From an uncultured Lachnospiraceae bacterium (GTDB lineage Bacteria > Bacillota_A > Clostridia > Lachnospirales > Lachnospiraceae): DNA of 7,529 nt. Positions 1-5,934 of the stretch are shown here, piece by piece. Under the pieces are notes generated by a model that searched no databases, was not told the origin of the DNA, and was given only the letters and a program-made list of their open reading frames with translations. Positions within the stretch are counted from its first letter, which is position 1, and every line of letters starts with the position of its first letter. Position numbers and translations under genes: made by a program. The stretch is taken from the NCBI GenBank assembly GCA_902766415.1, contig CACXDR010000085.1:1-7529 (forward strand), read 5' to 3'.

Positions 1-2491
1 CGGCGTCCTTTGCGGATGATGCCGTCTTTACCGCTGTTTCCTTCGCGCTCGAAGCCTTCTTCACCGCCGCGTCCTTCGCGGACGATGCCTTCTTCACCGC
101 CGCGTCCTTCGCGGACGATACCTTCTTTACTACCGCGTCCTTTGCGGCTGCCGCAGTGTCCGCCGCCGTCCTGCCGGCATCCGCCGCGGTCTCCTTCGCG
201 GACACCGCCGTTCCGATCGCCGCGTCCGCGGTCCTTGCCGCCGTGTTCTTCGCTGCCGCCGCAGTCTCGAGCGCAGCCTCGGCGGGCGCCTTCTTCGCCG
301 GGCGCTCACGCTTCGTGCAGGAGAAGATCACGACCGAATTTGCGGGAAGGCACATCGTGATGCCATCCGTGCGGTCGTCGACCTCAAGCCTCTTTGCAAG
401 AAGCGGCCGCGCGTTCAGCATGCCGCTGCCGCCGTACTCCGTACGGTCGGAGCTGAAGACCTCGCGGAAGGTCCCGTAGTAGGGGATCCCCGTGTTGAAC
501 TTCGGATAGGACACGCCTGAGAAATTCACGGCGACCAGGAGGTCCTCTGCCTCACGGCCGGAGCTTCGCACGAATACGACGACATTTTCCTCCCAGGAAT
601 GGCAGTTGATCCACTCGAAGCCGGCCGGCTCGCCGTCCTCCCGCCAGAGCGCGGGATGCGTGAGATAGAAGCTGTTCAGGTCCCGCATGAAGGCCTGGAG
701 CTGCCGGTGGTCCGGATCCTCCAGAAGATCCCAGTCAATACCCGTCCCGAAGCTCCACTCCCGCTCCATGCCGAACTCCTGCCCGCTGAAGAGAAGCTTC
801 TTGCCGGGGTGCGTCATAAAGAAGCCTGCCGCCGCGCGGAACGCCGCGAAGCGGTCCGCGCCGCTTCCCGCCGGGATCCTGTGCATGATGGTAGCCTTTC
901 CCTCGGAAACATCCGAATGCGACAGGGAAAGGATATAATCCTCGCAGTACTGGTAGAGCATGGGGTACGTCATCTCGCCGTAGCGGGCGCTCCGGCCCGC
1001 GGCGTCATTTCCGAGATACCCGAGGAACGCCTTGCTCCAGCCGGTGTTGCAGCGGTAGTCGAAGCCCAGGCCGTCGTCCTTCACGGCCTTCGTGGTCATG
1101 GGCCACTCCGCGGAGCCGTCCGCGATCAGGAGGACATCCGGGTGGGCCTTCCGCATGGCCGCGGTCATACGCCGCACGAAATTCACGCCGTCAAGGTTCT
1201 CCCCGCCGCCGTACATGTTCCGGCGGAGCCCGTCCTCATCGCTGAAGTAGAGGATCGAGGACATGTCGACCAGCCGGAAGCCGTCCACATGGAAGCTTTC
1301 CGCCCAGAAGAAGACTGCCGCGCAGAGGAAATTCAGGACCTCCGGGCGGCCGAAGCTGAATACCGCGGTGTCGGACGCGCCGCCCTCGTACTCGTAAAGC
1401 GCCGTCCCGTCGAACCTGGCAAGGGCGAAATCGTCCTTCGGGAACCTGGCCGACGGCCAGTCGAGGATCACGCCGACGCCAGCCCCGTGCATGATATCGA
1501 CAAAGGCGCGGAAATCGTCCGGCGAGCCGCCGCGGGCCGTGGGCGCGAAGAACCCGGTCGCGCGGTAGCCGAGCCCCGCGTCAAGCGGGTACTCCGTGAC
1601 CGGCATAAGCTCGACATGTGTGTAGTTCATCTCCTTCGCGTAGGCGGAAAGCTTTTCCGCGGCCTCCCGGTAATTCGGGAAGGTCCCCTCTCCGCCGCTC
1701 CCGCGCATCCACGAAAAGAGGTTCACCTCGTAGATATTCAGGGGCTGCGCGGTCTTTTCCGCCGCGCGCTCCCCTCTCGCGAAGAGCCACGCCGCGTCAG
1801 TCCACGGATATTCCTCACTGTCTGCGACCACGGACGCGGTGCCGGGGCGGAGCTCCGCGGCGCGCGCGTAGGGATCCGCCTTTAAACGTACCTTCCTGTC
1901 CGGAGTCTTGATCTCATACTTGTAGATCTGCCCTGCCTTAAGGCCGGGGATGAAGATCTCGAAAACGCCGGAATCACCAAGCAGGCGCATCTGGTGCACC
2001 CGCCCGTCCCAGCGGTTGAAATCCCCGACCACGGAAACGCGCAGCGCGTTCGGTGCCCAGACCGCGAACCGCACGCCGGAAACGCCGTCCACCGTGCGGA
2101 CGTGCGCGCCCAGCTTCTCGTGGACCGACGTATGGTTGCCGGCCGCGAACCGCTTCAGGTCCTCCTCCTCAAGCTCCGGGGCAAAGCTCCAGGGCTCCTC
2201 GGAAAAGACCTCCGTCCCGTCCTTCATAAGTGCGCGGATCCTGTAGGGAGCCTTCTTATGGCCGCGGATGAGACATGCGAAAAAGCCGTTCTCATCCTCC
2301 TCCTCCATCTCTGCGCTCACGCCGTCCGAAAGGACCGCCTCGACATGCGCCGCCCCAGGCAGGAACGCCTGGATCAGGAGGCCGCTTCCGGTCTCTTTCG
2401 GACAAAGAATCGCGTGCGGGTCCCTCGATTCCGAGTAGACCAGCTCTTCCACAGCTGCCCAGTCCATCAGGTCATATAATTCTTTATCCAT
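1..2491 (-). CDS. glgB: GlgB-family branching-enzyme-like protein, probably catalytically inactive, with 11-residue-repeat tail (3' end outside window)
   Basis: The frame stays open from the ATG at 2491 to the window edge (830 residues visible); GAGAGGAGGG just upstream is a strong ribosome site. The order is that of GlgB: an N-terminal N1 domain (DPHAILCP near residue 27), CBM48 at about 136-225 (RFAVWAPNA, GDFNRWDG), a GH13 barrel at about 245-620 (THVELMPVTEYP, FAPTARGGSPDDF, GLGFDY, HPGKKLLFSGQEF), and a C-terminal beta domain ending near 725. GlgB normally makes alpha-1,6 branches in glycogen. By eye alignment to E. coli GlgB, the nucleophile Asp is Val408 (GFRLVDM for GLRVDAV), the acid/base Glu is Asp458 (IADGSA for IAEEST), the third Asp is Ser526 (LSHSDV for LSHDEV), and the region I His is Arg349 (DWPSARFP for DWVPGHFP). 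Arg406, Asp344 and His525 remain. Branching activity is therefore unlikely. Residues 726-830 form an added Ala/Lys-rich tail. Family assignment is very secure; the true role is unknown. Confidence 0.93.
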   Translation of the reverse strand, partial: MDKELYDLMDWAAVEELVYSESRDPHAILCPKETGSGLLIQAFLPGAAHVEAVLSDGVSAEMEEEDENGFFACLIRGHKKAPYRIRALMKDGTEVFSEEPWSFAPELEEEDLKRFAAGNHTSVHEKLGAHVRTVDGVSGVRFAVWAPNALRVSVVGDFNRWDGRVHQMRLLGDSGVFEIFIPGLKAGQIYKYEIKTPDRKVRLKADPYARAAELRPGTASVVADSEEYPWTDAAWLFARGERAAEKTAQPLNIYEVNLFSWMRGSGGEGTFPNYREAAEKLSAYAKEMNYTHVELMPVTEYPLDAGLGYRATGFFAPTARGGSPDDFRAFVDIMHGAGVGVILDWPSARFPKDDFALARFDGTALYEYEGGASDTAVFSFGRPEVLNFLCAAVFFWAESFHVDGFRLVDMSSILYFSDEDGLRRNMYGGGENLDGVNFVRRMTAAMRKAHPDVLLIADGSAEWPMTTKAVKDDGLGFDYRCNTGWSKAFLGYLGNDAAGRSARYGEMTYPMLYQYCEDYILSLSHSDVSEGKATIMHRIPAGSGADRFAAFRAAAGFFMTHPGKKLLFSGQEFGMEREWSFGTGIDWDLLEDPDHRQLQAFMRDLNSFYLTHPALWREDGEPAGFEWINCHSWEENVVVFVRSSGREAEDLLVAVNFSGVSYPKFNTGIPYYGTFREVFSSDRTEYGGSGMLNARPLLAKRLEVDDRTDGITMCLPANSVVIFSCTKRERPAKKAPAEAALETAAAAKNTAARTADAAIGTAVSAKETAADAGRTAADTAAAAKDAVVKKVSSAKDAAVKKASSAKDAAVKKASSAKETAVKTASSAKDA
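14..145 (-). repeat. Four 33-bp tandem repeats encoding 11-residue Ala/Lys units
   Basis: In the reading frame of the GlgB-like gene, positions 145 down to 14 encode four consecutive units: AKDAVVKKVSS, AKDAAVKKASS, AKDAAVKKASS and AKETAVKTASS. A fifth unit starts (AKDA) and is cut by the window edge. The units at 47-79 and 80-112 differ at only three bases, and the others are more diverged. Upstream, roughly positions 145-265 are Ala/Thr-rich with a looser 11-residue spacing. An 11-residue period with Ala/Val on one side and Lys/Asp/Ser on the other fits a long amphipathic helix, as in LEA, synuclein or perilipin-type repeats. Confidence 0.9.
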
Positions 2492-2618
2492 GCTCCCTCC
2501 TCTCTTTCCGCGGTCCGCTTAAGAAAACGCTAAGGCTTTCCTCCTTGCACATCCTGCCGGAAAGTTCTAAACTATACACACACGCCATGCGGCGAAAAAC
2601 ATCTGAATTGAGGAACTT
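2492..2618. promoter_or_regulatory. Divergent promoter region between the GlgB-like gene and lepB
   Basis: These 127 bases separate two divergent start codons, so both promoters must lie here or overlap. Toward lepB, TTGCAC (2545-2550), a 17-base spacer and TAAACT (2568-2573) form a weak sigma-70-type candidate. Toward the GlgB-like gene, TATAGT on the minus strand (2571-2576) is a good -10 but has no convincing -35. The two -10 candidates overlap, so transcription in the two directions could compete. Ribosome sites lie at about 2493-2504 (minus strand) and at GAGGA 2610-2614 (plus strand). No operator dyad stands out. Confidence 0.35.
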
Positions 2619-3188
2619 ATGACCGAACCGAAAAAGACAAGAACAAAAAGATTCAATGACGACGGCGCCCTCAACTGGAAGGAAGAGCTCATCAGCTGGG
2701 TCCAGATCATCCTCTGTGCCGTTGTGATCGCTTTCGCGCTGAACACCTTCATCATCGCCAACTCGCGCGTCCCGTCCGCGTCCATGGAAAGCACCATCAT
2801 GACGCATGACCGCGTGATCGGCTCCCGCCTGACCTACCGTTTCTTCGGGGACCCGGAGCGGGGCGATATCATCATCTTCAAGTGGCCCGACAACGAAAAG
2901 GTCCTGTTCGTGAAGCGGATCATCGGCCTCCCCGGCGAGACCGTCACCATAAGCGACGGAAAGGTCTACGTGGACGGGACCCTGCTCGACGAGCCCTACA
3001 TCCGCGAGCCCATGTTCCCGGAGCCTGAAATGAGCTTCACCGTCCCGGACGATGCCTACTTCTGCATGGGGGACAACCGGAACGAGTCCATGGACGCCCG
3101 CTACTGGCATAACACCTGGGTCTACAGGAACAAGATCGTCGCGAAGGTCTATTTCCGGTACTGGCCCGGGATCAAGAAGATCCAGTAA
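2619..3188 (+). CDS. lepB: Signal peptidase I
   Basis: Membrane-anchored serine protease (family S26) that removes signal peptides from exported proteins after Sec or Tat transport. The 189-residue protein has a short basic cytoplasmic N-terminus (residues 1-12), one membrane segment at about 25-47, and then an extracytoplasmic catalytic domain. All family boxes are present: PSASM with nucleophile Ser55, KRIIGLPGE with general base Lys99, YVDG at 117-120, and GDNR at 151-154 followed by Ser157 and Asp159. The single membrane segment and short length match Gram-positive SipS-type enzymes. The start is supported by GAGGA four bases upstream of the ATG, and the TAA is followed by a hairpin terminator, so the gene is probably a single-gene unit. 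Nothing in it looks damaged. Confidence 0.96.
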   Translation: MTEPKKTRTKRFNDDGALNWKEELISWVQIILCAVVIAFALNTFIIANSRVPSASMESTIMTHDRVIGSRLTYRFFGDPERGDIIIFKWPDNEKVLFVKRIIGLPGETVTISDGKVYVDGTLLDEPYIREPMFPEPEMSFTVPDDAYFCMGDNRNESMDARYWHNTWVYRNKIVAKVYFRYWPGIKKIQ

Positions 3189-3208
3189 TAAATATCACTG
3201 TCCCTTTC

Positions 3209-3231
3209 AGCCCGGCCTGCCGGGCTTTTTT
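3209..3231 (+). terminator. Rho-independent terminator of lepB
   Basis: Arms AGCCCGGC (3209-3216) and GCCGGGCT (3219-3226) pair perfectly (realistically a 7-bp stem with a 4-base loop) and run into six T. It starts 20 bases after the lepB stop. There is no T-run on the minus strand, so it is not an obvious terminator for the convergent aroC gene. Confidence 0.88.
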
Positions 3232-3305
3232 CATGCCCTTCCGTCCCCGCCGCGAGGTCCCTGCCATGCCCGGCGCCCTCTCCCCGGCGTTCTGCGCCGC
3301 GGGCG

Positions 3306-4421
3306 TTACCTTCCGTAAGCCCTCTTCAGCCGGTCCATGGCGCACACGGCGTTCCGCATGAGCATGTCGAGAAGCACGGCGGCTGTCATGCACTCCACGA
3401 CCACCGCGGCGCGCGGCATGATCACGGGATCGTGCCGGCCCCGGACCGTGACCTCCGTCTCCTGCCCGTCCCGCGTGACCGTCTTCTGCGGCCGGCTGAT
3501 GGACGGCGTCGCCTTGACGGCAACGCTGAAGCGGATCTCCGTCCCGTCCGAGATGCCGCCGAGGATCCCCCCGGCGTCGTTCTTCGTCTTGACGATCCTA
3601 TGCCCTCCGCCGGCATCATCCGCCATGCGGAACGGGTCATTGTCCTCGCTCCCCGTCATCTCCGCCGCGCGGAAGCCGGCGCCGAATCCGATCCCCTTGA
3701 CCGCGCCGATGCTCATGACCGCCTTCGCGATCTCCGCGTCCAGCTTGTCAAAGACCGGCTCCCCGAGCCCTGCAGGCACGCCCGTGACCAGGCACCCGAT
3801 CAGCCCGCCGGAGGAATCACCCTTCTCCGCCAGTTCCTTAAGGTACGCCGCCGCGCGTTCCGCGGCCTCCCGGTCCGGCATACAGAGCGGGTTCCCTGCG
3901 CATTCCGAAAGCTCGAACCGCTCCGGGGAGATCCTCACAGGTCCCACGCTTTCCGTAAACGCGTGTACCTGTATCCCGAACTCCGCAAGGATCTTCGCCG
4001 CCACAGCGCCGCCGATCACGCGGCCCGCTGTCTCCCTGCCGGAGCTCCTCCCGCCGCCGCGGTGATCGCGGAAGCCGTATTTCATGTCATAGCCAAAGTC
4101 CGCGTGGCCCGGGCGGTAGATGTCCCGGACCGCGTCATAGTCCCGGGGCCGCTGGTCCGTATTCTCGATAAGGACCATGACCGGCGTCCCGGTAGTCATC
4201 CCCCCGAACACTCCGGAAAGGATCCTGCACCGGTCGCTTTCCCTCCGCTGCGTGGCAAACGCCGACATGCCCGGCGCGCGCCTGTCAAGGAAAGGCTGGA
4301 TGTCCGCCTCCGTAAGCGGAACGCCTGCGGGGCAGCCGTCGATCACGGCCCCAAGTCCCGCGCCGTGGGACTCCCCGAAGGTCGTGACCCTGTATAGTGT
4401 TCCGAACGTGTTCCCTGCCAT
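3306..4421 (-). CDS. aroC: Chorismate synthase
   Basis: Catalyses the last shikimate step, converting 5-enolpyruvylshikimate-3-phosphate to chorismate using reduced FMN, in the cytoplasm; chorismate feeds aromatic amino acids and folate. The 371-residue length is typical. Visible signatures are GNTFGTLYRVTTFGESHG (residues 3-20, with His19), RPGHADFGYDMKYGFRDHRG with catalytic His106, GRSSGRETAGR, GGISDGTEI, and GRHDPVIMPRA with Asp331. The ATG at 4421 fits the MxGNTFG start of the family. GGGGAG five bases upstream is the likely ribosome site; it lies in a CCCCGGGG palindrome (4428-4435) that might affect its accessibility. The gene follows the lactonase-like gene on the same strand, but a terminator lies between them, so read-through or a promoter near 4422-4500 must drive it; no clear promoter was seen. 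It converges on lepB. Confidence 0.97.
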   Translation of the reverse strand: MAGNTFGTLYRVTTFGESHGAGLGAVIDGCPAGVPLTEADIQPFLDRRAPGMSAFATQRRESDRCRILSGVFGGMTTGTPVMVLIENTDQRPRDYDAVRDIYRPGHADFGYDMKYGFRDHRGGGRSSGRETAGRVIGGAVAAKILAEFGIQVHAFTESVGPVRISPERFELSECAGNPLCMPDREAAERAAAYLKELAEKGDSSGGLIGCLVTGVPAGLGEPVFDKLDAEIAKAVMSIGAVKGIGFGAGFRAAEMTGSEDNDPFRMADDAGGGHRIVKTKNDAGGILGGISDGTEIRFSVAVKATPSISRPQKTVTRDGQETEVTVRGRHDPVIMPRAAVVVECMTAAVLLDMLMRNAVCAMDRLKRAYGR

Positions 4422-4444
4422 AAGACTCCCCGGGGCCCCCTCAT

Positions 4445-4473
4445 TTAAGAAAAGGCAGACTTCCGCGTCTGCC
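4445..4473 (-). terminator. Rho-independent terminator after the lactonase-like gene
   Basis: The arms GGCAGAC (4454-4460) and GTCTGCC (4467-4473) form a perfect 7-bp stem with a 6-base loop. Read on the minus strand, the stem runs into TTTTCTT, which fits the end of the 4534-5598 transcript. It lies 60 bases past that gene's stop and just before the aroC ribosome site, so it separates the two genes. A weaker CTTTC-rich stretch lies on the plus-strand side. Confidence 0.8.
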
Positions 4474-4498
4474 CTTTCATTTGTCCGGTCTCGTTTTC

Positions 4499-4526
4499 TT
4501 TCCGGCAGGACCGGTCCTCCCGGAAA
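4499..4526. repeat. 28-base near-perfect inverted repeat
   Basis: TTTCCGG at 4499-4505 pairs with CCGGAAA at 4520-4526. The centre is a perfect 12-base palindrome, AGGACCGGTCCT (4507-4518), and the only mismatch is C/C at 4506 and 4519. It starts 8 bases past the lactonase-like stop. It has no adjacent T-run, so it is not a standard terminator. It could be an mRNA 3' hairpin or a protein-binding dyad. Confidence 0.7.
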
Positions 4527-4533
4527 AGCCGCG

Positions 4534-5598
4534 TCAATTCACCTGCGCGAACACACAGCAATTCGGCTGGTTCACGGAAACGATGTTCGAGCTCATCACC
4601 ATGATCTTCTTCTCGTAATCCACCTTGAAGAAGCTGAGCGACCCGCTCTCGTTGTTGACGCTTACGATATGCTTCCCGTCCGGGAACACAGTGACATCCT
4701 TCGGATACTCGCCGCTGATCGGAAGATTGAAAAGCGGCGTCAGAAGGCCGGTCTCCGCTTCGCGCGAGAACAGCGTCACGGAATTGTCGCCGGAGTTCGC
4801 GCAGTAAAGGTACTTCTGCCCGTCGGTAAAGCACATGCTGGTCGCGGCGTTCGTCCTTCCCGGCTTGTTCGGTCCGGTCGCGGGGACTCTCTGGATGCGC
4901 TCGAACTGCGGCGCCCTGCCGCCCTCTTTGTAATGATACTCGTAGACGTCGATCATGTTCCGGATCTCGTACATGAGGTAGAGGAACCGGCCGTCGTCGG
5001 AGAACTTGAAGCAGCGCGGGGCGCTTCCCTGCTCGGTGCGCAGCGCGTCGACAAGGACAAGTCCCTTGATGCGGTGATCGAAGCGGTAAATGCTGACCTG
5101 GTCGATGCCGGGATCCGCCGACATGATGAAGGCCCCCTCCGGGGTCAGCTTCGTGCAGGAGATCCTCGGGCGGGAATTGCGCTCCGCGACAGAGCCAAGG
5201 CCCTTATGGTAGACGGCGGTCAGGATAGGACCGACCGAGCCGTCCTCCTCAAGCGTGAGCACCGTCATCTTCCCGTCGTGATAGCCGGACACGAAAATGA
5301 ATCTTGCGTCCTTGTCGACCGAAAGATGGCATGCGCGCATGCCGTTGATCTTTCTTGAATTCAGCCTGGAAAGCATGCCGTTCTCAAGGATCCGGAACGC
5401 GACGACACCCTCGTCCGCGACGGAGTACAGCGTCTTTCCGTCCGGGGACACGATAAGATAGGAGGAGTTGTCCACCTCCACCTCTGTCCGCTTTTTGAAT
5501 GCACCTTTCTTCATATCAACATCATAGATCGTGATGCCCTTGGCGTTTCCGGTATATGAATAGGATCCGACATAGGCGACGTATTTTTTTCCAGCCAT
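4534..5598 (-). CDS. Lactonase-family beta-propeller protein (6-phosphogluconolactonase-like), active site altered
   Basis: The 354-residue cytoplasmic protein has repeated blade motifs: VGSYSYTGNAKGITIYDVD at the N-terminus, then VSPDGKTLYSV, LTPEGAFIMSAD, FSDDGRFLYLMYE, FTDGQKYLYCANS and VFPDGKHIVSVNN. This is the seven-bladed YbhE/YkgB lactonase family, whose members include 6-phosphogluconolactonase of the pentose phosphate pathway. The usual PHxHS active-site loop reads PRISC (144-148), the usual PRH reads PRC (194-196), and the usual NRGH reads NSGD (Asn268, Ser269). The Glu matching the family's acidic residue remains (Glu211). By eye, most polar catalytic groups are therefore gone, so I do not assign pgl. 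GGGAGG ahead of the ATG at 5598 supports the start. It has its own promoter upstream and a terminator downstream. It may act on another substrate or serve as a binding scaffold. Confidence 0.85.
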   Translation of the reverse strand: MAGKKYVAYVGSYSYTGNAKGITIYDVDMKKGAFKKRTEVEVDNSSYLIVSPDGKTLYSVADEGVVAFRILENGMLSRLNSRKINGMRACHLSVDKDARFIFVSGYHDGKMTVLTLEEDGSVGPILTAVYHKGLGSVAERNSRPRISCTKLTPEGAFIMSADPGIDQVSIYRFDHRIKGLVLVDALRTEQGSAPRCFKFSDDGRFLYLMYEIRNMIDVYEYHYKEGGRAPQFERIQRVPATGPNKPGRTNAATSMCFTDGQKYLYCANSGDNSVTLFSREAETGLLTPLFNLPISGEYPKDVTVFPDGKHIVSVNNESGSLSFFKVDYEKKIMVMSSNIVSVNQPNCCVFAQVN

Positions 5599-5645
5599 AT
5601 CTGCCTCCCGTCCGGCGCGCCCGCGCCCCTTACGAAACTGAAATT

Positions 5646-5674
5646 ATGATAGCATAAATCAGGCTAAAAATCCA
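5646..5674 (-). promoter_or_regulatory. Candidate promoter of the lactonase-like gene
   Basis: Read on the minus strand: TGGATT (5669-5674), a 17-base spacer, then TATCAT (5646-5651) preceded by TGC, an extended -10 element. It lies about 50 bases upstream of the ATG at 5598, in a local AT-rich patch of GC-rich DNA. The -35 match is weak, and the extended -10 is the main support. Confidence 0.6.
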
Positions 5675-5934
5675 CGAAATAGAATGGCGTACGGAAGTCT
5701 CCGGACTCCGGGGCTCCGGTCCCTCCGTGCCGGTCCGCTGTTCTCCTGAGGAACGAAAAAGAGCTGCCGCCCGAAAAAAAAGAGTAAAACCTGTCCGGTG
5801 AGAAGCCTCTCCGTTCAGGTTTTACTCTTTTATCGCTTTCCGGCGAGGATCCCCACGCCTGTGCTTCTGCAGCTTAAAGGCAGGGGACTGATCGCTGCGG
5901 GTAAAATGGTGCCGGTGGTGCCGGTCAGTTACAG
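5675..5934. other. Gene-free stretch between the lactonase-like gene and the RluA operon
   Basis: Together with 5599-5674 this is a 336-base gap. It holds the lactonase promoter and the large hairpin at 5774-5831. Otherwise it contains a CCGGA/TCCGG-rich patch (5699-5721) and a direct repeat of GGTGCCGGT (5908-5925, two adjacent copies). The only short frames (for example ATG at about 5684, 21 residues) have no ribosome site. No tRNA, riboswitch or small protein could be supported. Confidence 0.6.
5774..5831 (-). terminator. Large hairpin terminator of the RluA operon, bidirectional in form
   Basis: Perfect 16-base arms at 5778-5793 and 5816-5831 (AAAAGAGTAAAACCTG and its complement) enclose 22 bases that can form a further small stem (CGG, mismatch, GAG with CTC, mismatch, CCG). 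On the minus strand the hairpin ends in a run of eight U (5774-5781). The RluA gene stops at 5935, about 100 bases upstream, so this is the likely operon end. The opposite side also has a short T-run, so it could act in both directions. Confidence 0.85.

Noticed and set aside
14..145. Possible CRISPR-like array from regular repeats
   Set aside because: The 33-base units are directly adjacent with no spacers and are in frame with a protein.
10..479. Plus-strand frames across the repeat region (Pro/Ser/Arg-rich or Ala-rich)
   Set aside because: They are produced by the 33-bp repeats of the minus-strand gene, and no ribosome site or family resemblance was seen.
599..1885. A 428-residue open frame on the plus strand opposite the GlgB-like gene
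   Set aside because: It is antisense to a clearly recognisable protein, rich in Arg, Ala, Val and Glu as expected from GC-rich shadow frames, with no family motif.
3285..3299. Small hairpin CGGCG-TTCTG-CGCCG downstream of aroC as its terminator
   Set aside because: It has a 5-bp stem and no T-run on the minus strand; such short stems are common by chance in GC-rich DNA.
3432..4397. A 321-residue plus-strand open frame opposite aroC
   Set aside because: It is a shadow of aroC, which carries all chorismate synthase signatures; the frame has Arg/Pro/Ala-rich composition only.
4177..5358. A 393-residue plus-strand open frame across the aroC start and the lactonase-like gene
   Set aside because: It runs through a terminator and two well-supported genes and has no recognisable domain.
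5684..5749. A 21-codon plus-strand ORF in the gap upstream of the lactonase-like gene
   Set aside because: It has no ribosome site, no motif and no supporting context.
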